DNA from: Pseudomonadota bacterium | GTDB lineage: Bacteria > Pseudomonadota > Alphaproteobacteria > Sphingomonadales > Sphingomonadaceae | Direction: 5' to 3' | DNA: 8,958 bases | NCBI GenBank assembly: GCA_023413015.1 | Contig: JAEZQR010000329.1 | Coordinates: forward strand, 1 to 8,958 | Part shown: one piece after another, positions 5,501-8,958 of the stretch | Numbering within the stretch: position 1 is the first letter of the stretch | Layout of the letters: each line of letters starts with the position of its first letter | Notes under the pieces: generated by a model | What the model was told of the DNA's origin: nothing | The model's input: only the letters and a program-made list of their open reading frames with translations | Database searches by the model: none | Made by a program: the position numbers and the translations under genes

Positions 5501-5973
5501 CGGCTCCCGCTTGAGTGTGGGCCCTGCGCCCCAAACCGATGGCAGCGGTTTGTGCTTCATACCCGGCGACTACGTGGCCAGATGTCGACGGCAGTGGCGA
5601 GTGTTGCCAGATTTTACATCCGCGGCTGGCCCCTTGGCGCGCCCGTGACCGAATTGGCCGGAAATCGGCCATTCATGCTGCTTGGCATGGGGCCTGCATC
5701 ACCGTTCGCGACCCCGGTCTGTTCGACTGCCGGGGGCGAGGCGGGTCGGGCCACCACCATCCAACCCACGCCCAGGCGCGACCCGCCACGTTAGGGCTCC
5801 CAGCGGATGGGGGCCAGTGTGTTGCTGATGCGAACGAGTACGAGTTGCGTAGGCGTATGAACTGGCGGCGCAGCGACACGAAGCGAGCAGCGAAGCAGCG
5901 GATGGGAACAAGGGCGCGACCGCTTGGAGTAAACTGCGCCGAAGACACCCGTCCGTTACATCTGCGACGATAG
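5501..5973. other. Gene-free interval with hairpins and a direct repeat
   Basis: No supported gene. Open frames cross it on both strands, but they are composition artefacts rich in Arg, Ala and Pro. Structures seen: an imperfect dyad GAATTGGCCG (5651-5660)/CGGCCATTC (5666-5674) with one bulged base, and CCCCGG (5712-5717)/CCGGGG (5730-5735). A 16-nt direct repeat with one mismatch (GCGACACGAAGCGAGC at 5873-5888, GCGACGCGAAGCGAGC at 5977-5992) flanks about 88 bp next to the P450 relic. A stretch translating as DANEYELRR (from 5827) resembles the P450 meander pattern and is in the same frame as the relic, but it is too short to rely on. Confidence 0.45.
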
Positions 5974-6141
5974 CGAGCGACGCGAAGCGAGCCGCTTGCC
6001 AGGCTTGAGAGACAGGTAGCATTGGCAAAGCTGTTCACGCGCTTTCCAAACCTGCGGATCGCTGATCCAGACGCCACGCCCGCGTGGCGCATGCTGCCGT
6101 TCTTTCGTGGCCTGGAGCGGCTAGTGGTGGTTGCGGAATAG
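5974..6141 (+). pseudogene. Cytochrome P450 C-terminal remnant
   Basis: Read in frame to the TAG at 6139-6141, this encodes SEPLARLERQVALAKLF, then TRFPNLRIADPDATPAWR, then MLPFFRGLERLVVVAE. In bacterial P450s the heme-cysteine loop (FGxGxHxCLGAPLARLE) is followed by exactly this helix, then RFPNLRLA, then W/R and RGLERLPV before the C-terminus. PLARLE begins at 5992. The preceding codons (RATRSE) do not match the Cys loop, and a TAG lies at 5971-5973. The heme ligand, the I helix and all of the N-terminal three quarters are missing. No start or ribosome site precedes the fragment, so it is a relic and not an enzyme. About 50 of roughly 400 residues survive. Confidence 0.8.
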
Positions 6142-6400
6142 GGAAGTCGCTGCGTGATATCGCGTACGACGGCCTGTCGGGTGCCGGTAGCTCTGTGCCT
6201 TGCAAGCGGGATTTCGGCTATGGCTGACGAAGCTGGTCGCCGACGTGCCTCGATCGTGTCTGTTCACCAGCCAACCGCGACCAAGGCGAGGCAACACCGG
6301 ATGGCTGAGGCGCGGTCAGCGCACGGGCTGGCTGACACAATCGATACACGGCGGCGGTTGGCACAACGCACTTGTGAAGCGGAACTCCGGTAGACGACCC
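6142..6400. other. Gene-free interval upstream of the 411-residue exported protein gene
   Basis: I see no supported gene. A plus-strand frame from 6154 starts with a mildly hydrophobic run but continues as a low-quality Arg/Ala-rich string without a ribosome site. The promoter of the downstream gene is presumably here or just beyond, but no convincing -35/-10 pair was found. Confidence 0.4.
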
Positions 6401-6427
6401 GCCACCGGCCCAAGTGGGGTCGGTGGC
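6401..6427 (+). promoter_or_regulatory. Leader stem-loop before the 411-residue exported protein gene
   Basis: GCCACCGGCCC (6401-6411) pairs over 11 bp, with one G-T wobble, with GGGTCGGTGGC (6417-6427) around a 5-nt loop. It ends 3 nt before the ribosome site GGGAG (6431-6435) of the gene starting at 6444. It could be the terminator of an upstream unit or a 5'-UTR structure that affects translation. The sequence alone does not decide. Confidence 0.4.
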
Positions 6428-6443
6428 ACAGGGAGCAGGCACA

Positions 6444-7679
6444 ATGCGACAGCTTTGGGGAACGGCCGCGGCCGCCGCGGTCACCGCAACACTCCTGTCA
6501 GCGACCGCCGATGCGCAGGTCCGCCAGGTGGTGACCGGCCCGGTCTCGACCTACTGGATGACAGCGGAAACCATCTCGGGCCTGGGCGCCATGTCGGCTC
6601 GCCGTGGCATGGCCGCGGGCAGCGCGATGATGGCCGGCGGCGCGGCGACCGCGCACAACCTCCACCTCCAGCTTGGCTCATCGCGCAAGGCGTCCGGCGA
6701 ACCGACGGCCGAGCACCTGCCGCCGGCCGCGCTCAAGGCCGGCGCCAGCCTGCCGCTCGTCACCCCGCGTGCCGAGCGCGCGAGTGGACCAGTCGAGAAC
6801 AGCTGGAACGCCCCAACCGCGCGCCCCAAGGGCAAGATGCTGATCTACTGGGGCTGTGGCGAGAAGGCCCGGCCCGGCCAGCCGGTGGTGATCGACTTTG
6901 CCAAGCTCGCGGCCGGTCAGACGCCGCCGGCGCTCGCCGGCGTGACCGTCAAGGCCATGACCCCGCCGTCGCCCGATCGCCATGCCACCTACGGCGAGTG
7001 GCCGAACCCGCGCTCGCACACTAGCGTGCCCGCCAGTGGCTCGCTTATCGGCGAGCATGTAGTGCGCGGCAGCTACACGCCCGGGATCCGCTTTGCGCTG
7101 ACATCGGTCAATGACTTCTTGGCCCCGATCGCGCCGATGAATGCGACGCTGCCGTCCGGCGCTGTGCGCGTGACCTGGCGGCCAGTCACCAACGCCCAGG
7201 CCTATTTTGCTGGCGTGGCAGGCTCTGCGGCTGATGGCACCTTCGTCATGTGGAGCTCGAGCGAGCGGCAGCTCCCCGGGATGAGCCTGCCCGATTTCAT
7301 GGCGCCCGATGACATCGCGCGCCTGACCCAGCAGAAGGTGCTGATGAGCGCCCAGACCAGCGAGTGCGCGGTGCCAGCCGAGGTGGCGAGCGCGGTCCAG
7401 GGCGCGATGCTCCAGATGACGGCTTATGGGCCGGAGGCGAACCTGTCCTACCCGCCGCGTCCCCGCGACCCCAAGCAGCCTTGGAACATCGAGTGGACAG
7501 CCAAGGTGCGGTCCAAGTCGGCGCACATGGGCATGCTCGGCATGGACATGCCTGCCATGGCAGGACGGGATGATGGCGAGCAAACCGAAAGCGTGCCTCC
7601 GCCCGAAGCGCCTGCGCCCAAGCAGAAGCGCTCGCTCCTTAAAGGACTGGGCGGGATCATCGGTACCATCGCCAACTGA
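6444..7679 (+). CDS. Exported protein of unknown function (411 residues)
   Basis: ATG at 6444 follows GGGAG by 8 nt; the frame opens 10 codons earlier, but only this start gives a clean signal peptide. Seen in order: a signal peptide at 1-24 (MRQLWGTAAAAAVTATLLSA, cleavage after ADA); a Gly/Ala/Met-rich, glycine-zipper-like stretch at 46-67; a Pro-rich linker (about 83-128); KMLIYWGCGEKARPGQPVVIDFAKLA (131-156); a probable beta-sandwich part with VRVTWRPVTNAQAYFAGVAG (241-260) and FVMWSSSE (267-274); and a Met-rich cluster HMGMLGMDMPAM (361-372). The C-terminus is basic (PKQKRSLLKGLGGIIGTIAN). Its only cysteines are C138 and C308, a possible disulfide. It ends in tandem stops TGATAA. It looks like a conserved periplasmic or surface hypothetical protein. 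The Met cluster could bind copper or silver, but without other evidence that is speculation. Confidence 0.85.
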   Translation: MRQLWGTAAAAAVTATLLSATADAQVRQVVTGPVSTYWMTAETISGLGAMSARRGMAAGSAMMAGGAATAHNLHLQLGSSRKASGEPTAEHLPPAALKAGASLPLVTPRAERASGPVENSWNAPTARPKGKMLIYWGCGEKARPGQPVVIDFAKLAAGQTPPALAGVTVKAMTPPSPDRHATYGEWPNPRSHTSVPASGSLIGEHVVRGSYTPGIRFALTSVNDFLAPIAPMNATLPSGAVRVTWRPVTNAQAYFAGVAGSAADGTFVMWSSSERQLPGMSLPDFMAPDDIARLTQQKVLMSAQTSECAVPAEVASAVQGAMLQMTAYGPEANLSYPPRPRDPKQPWNIEWTAKVRSKSAHMGMLGMDMPAMAGRDDGEQTESVPPPEAPAPKQKRSLLKGLGGIIGTIAN

Positions 7680-7693
7680 TAAGCAGCGCCCTG

Positions 7694-7722
7694 CGCCGCC
7701 CCTGCGAAGGCGTGGGGCGGCG
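7694..7722 (+). terminator. GC-rich stem-loop terminator of the exported protein gene
   Basis: CGCCGCCCC (7694-7702) and GGGGCGGCG (7714-7722) form a perfect 9-bp stem with an 11-nt loop, 15 nt after the TGATAA stop. It is followed by GTTAGGTTAG, which has only short T pairs. Position and strength fit a transcription terminator separating this gene from the antitoxin-like gene. Confidence 0.65.
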
Positions 7723-7757
7723 GTTAGGTTAGCCACACGCCAGGAGGGGAGATCGCT

Positions 7758-7957
7758 ATGGCAACGTCTCGCAACGTCGAGCGCATCCTCGACAAGGCCA
7801 CCGATGTGCTCGGCTCGGCTGAGTGGGCGCACGAGATTGGATCGACAAGCGCTGCGGCACGCTCGGAGGCATTCCGCGCGAGCTCGCCACTACCGACCAA
7901 GGCACCCGGCAGGTTCTCCTCCACCTCGCGCGCCTCTCGCATTCTTCGCTCAGCTAA
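7758..7957 (+). pseudogene. MbcA/ParS/Xre-type antitoxin (DUF2384-like), frameshifted
   Basis: ATG at 7758 has an excellent ribosome site (AGGAGGGGAG). The first frame reads MATSRNVERILDKATDVLGS then AEWAHE, the typical 'helix - A..VLGS.E.A' start of the MbcA/ParS/Xre toxin-binding domain. From about 7833 the family pattern continues in another frame: DWIDKRCGTLGGIPREL, then ATTDQGTRQVLLHLARLSHS, ending in TAA at 7955-7957. Adding one base near 7830-7835 would restore a 66-residue protein with the expected LGG...T..G...V...L.R layout. As written, the first frame runs on to 7988 as unrelated sequence. In this family the C-terminal domain neutralises RES-type toxins, but no RES gene is in the window. 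The break may be a real mutation, an assembly error or, less likely, programmed frameshifting; no slippery heptamer is evident. Confidence 0.72.
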
Positions 7958-8048
7958 GTGGATCTCGGCAGACCGGGCATCCTCCTAAATTGGATCGATG
8001 GCGTAACGATGTGCTATGCAGAGGCTTCGGCAGGCGGGGGGCTGAGCC

Positions 8049-8958
8049 ATGTCCGGCCAAGCGGAAGGGGCATCGACGCGCGAGATCGTCGTGCTCGAGG
8101 CGGTGTCCGACGGCGTCTTTGCCTTGGATACGACCTGGCGCGTCACGCTCTTCAACCGCGCCGCCGAAGCCTATTTCGGCGTAACCCGGGTCGACGTGCT
8201 GGGACGCACCATGGCCGATGCCTTCCCGACTTCGGTGGGAAGCATCTACGAGGAGTGCATCGGCCGGGTAATGAGTACCGGTGAGGGGCTCACCTTCGTT
8301 GCCCCGTCCGTGGCGGTGCCGAACCGCACCATCGAGATGCGGGTCGCCCCCACGAACGACGGCGTGGTCGTCTCCTTCTCGGACGTCACCGAGCGAAAGC
8401 GCGCCGAGGACCTGCTACGCCGCAGCGAGGAGCAGCTGCGGCTGGTCACCGACAGCGTCCCGGCGTTGATCGGCTTTGTCGACCGGGAAGAGCGCTACCG
8501 CTTCGTCAACCGCGGCTATGCCGATGCCTTTGGCCAGTCACGCGGCGCGATCCTGGGCCGGTCGATCCGCGAGATGATCGGCGAGCCGGCTTACGCCCGC
8601 ACCCGTCCCTACATTCAGGCCGCGCTGCTCGGCACCCGGGTTAGCTTCGACTACGTCATCCCGGCCGACAAGTCCTCGGATGGCATTCCGCGCGATCTCG
8701 ACGCGACCTATATTCCGCAGGTCGCTGGCGACGGGTCGGTCGAGGGCTTCTACACGCTCCTCATCGATGTCAGCGAGCGCAAGAAGGCGGCCGCCGCTCA
8801 GGCGATGCTGATCGGCGAGCTCCAGCACCGTACCCGCAACCTGCTGGGGATCGTGCGCGCGGTCTCGACGCAGATCCGCCGCACGAGCGGCTCGCTCGAG
8901 GAGTACGCGGCTCGGTTCGACGGTCGCCTCAGCGCACTTGGGCGTGCCCAGAGCCTGC
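8049..8958 (+). CDS. PAS-PAS HWE-family sensor histidine kinase (3' end outside window)
   Basis: ATG at 8049 is the first possible start, because an in-frame TGA lies at 8043-8045; a G-rich run (GGGGGG) precedes it by about 7 nt. The frame is open to the window end, giving 303 residues. Domains: PAS 1 at about 10-115 (VSDGVFALDTTWRVTLFNRA, with VVSFSDVTERKRAEDLLRRS at its end), PAS 2 at about 125-245 (DSVPALIGFVDREERYRFVN; GFYTLLIDVSERKKA), then the phospho-acceptor region MLIGELQHRTRNLLGIVRAV with His260, followed by RFDGRLSALGRAQSL. ELQHRTRN-L in place of the usual SHELRTP box, with the later RL.AL.RAQSL, marks the HWE/HisKA_2 type common in alphaproteobacteria. The catalytic ATPase domain lies beyond the edge. 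There is no membrane segment, so it is a cytoplasmic sensor. The ligand is unknown; neither PAS has an obvious NCRFLQ flavin motif. Confidence 0.92.
   Translation, partial: MSGQAEGASTREIVVLEAVSDGVFALDTTWRVTLFNRAAEAYFGVTRVDVLGRTMADAFPTSVGSIYEECIGRVMSTGEGLTFVAPSVAVPNRTIEMRVAPTNDGVVVSFSDVTERKRAEDLLRRSEEQLRLVTDSVPALIGFVDREERYRFVNRGYADAFGQSRGAILGRSIREMIGEPAYARTRPYIQAALLGTRVSFDYVIPADKSSDGIPRDLDATYIPQVAGDGSVEGFYTLLIDVSERKKAAAAQAMLIGELQHRTRNLLGIVRAVSTQIRRTSGSLEEYAARFDGRLSALGRAQSL

Noticed and set aside
5515..5973. Plus-strand frame of 152 codons before the P450 relic
   Set aside because: There is no ribosome site, the composition is erratic with many Arg, Cys and His, and no domain pattern is seen apart from one short doubtful P450-like stretch. 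Treated as non-coding.
7551..7564. Palindrome CCTGCCATGGCAGG inside the exported-protein gene
   Set aside because: It falls in the codons of a Met/Pro/Ala segment near the 3' end of a coding region, with no sign of a regulatory role.
6678..7832. Minus-strand frame of 384 codons over the exported-protein gene
   Set aside because: The translation is Arg/His/Gly-rich and patternless. The plus-strand frame has a signal peptide, ribosome site and terminator, so this is its shadow.
7988..8018. TTGGAT ... TATGCA as a promoter for the histidine kinase
   Set aside because: The spacer is 19 bp and both boxes are poor matches. No GGAAC/CGTT stress-sigma pair was found either.

Overview
The window is high-GC DNA. 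Codon use is strongly G/C at third positions, genes are short-spaced and face both ways, several start sites have good Shine-Dalgarno sequences, and the small hypothetical proteins look like those common in alphaproteobacteria. Together with the HWE-type sensor kinase and the DUF6491-like exported protein, this suggests a sphingomonad-like alphaproteobacterial chromosome. That assignment is inferred from protein style and composition; there is no rRNA, tRNA or other taxonomic marker. No insertion sequence, CRISPR array or prophage module was seen.

Layout: (1) 1-390, the 3' end of a class I/II PLP aminotransferase, convergent with (2) an intact O-acetylhomoserine sulfhydrylase gene (metY-type, minus strand), with a strong 12-bp hairpin between them. 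(3) 2016-3043, minus strand: a DUF6491-like secreted protein, then about 350 bp of gene-free but hairpin-rich DNA, then a 68-residue hypothetical protein. (4) 3139-4172, plus strand: a secreted DRGH-type non-specific nuclease whose stop codon overlaps the start of an 82-residue unknown protein. (5) 4186-4669, minus strand: two small hypothetical genes, one only 59 codons long. (6) A divergent intergenic region with two perfect stem-loops, followed by an 85-residue winged-helix-like protein (plus strand). (7) A two-helix small membrane protein (minus strand). (8) 5501-6443, a decayed stretch with no intact gene. It carries a recognisable cytochrome P450 C-terminus without its heme-binding part, and a near-perfect 16-bp direct repeat. 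(9) A 411-residue exported protein of unknown function preceded by an 11-bp leader hairpin and followed by a terminator-like hairpin. (10) A small MbcA/ParS/Xre-type antitoxin gene interrupted by a frameshift. (11) The 5' two-thirds or so of a PAS-PAS-HWE histidine kinase running off the right edge.

Functionally this is a patchwork rather than one pathway. Amino-acid metabolism is at the left, exported or envelope proteins and a nuclease are in the middle, and signalling is at the right, with signs of gene decay between 5.5 and 8.0 kb. I found no clear undescribed multi-gene system. The observations most worth checking are the broken antitoxin with no visible toxin partner, the P450 relic, the translationally coupled partner of the secreted nuclease, and the paired dyads upstream of the winged-helix-like gene.
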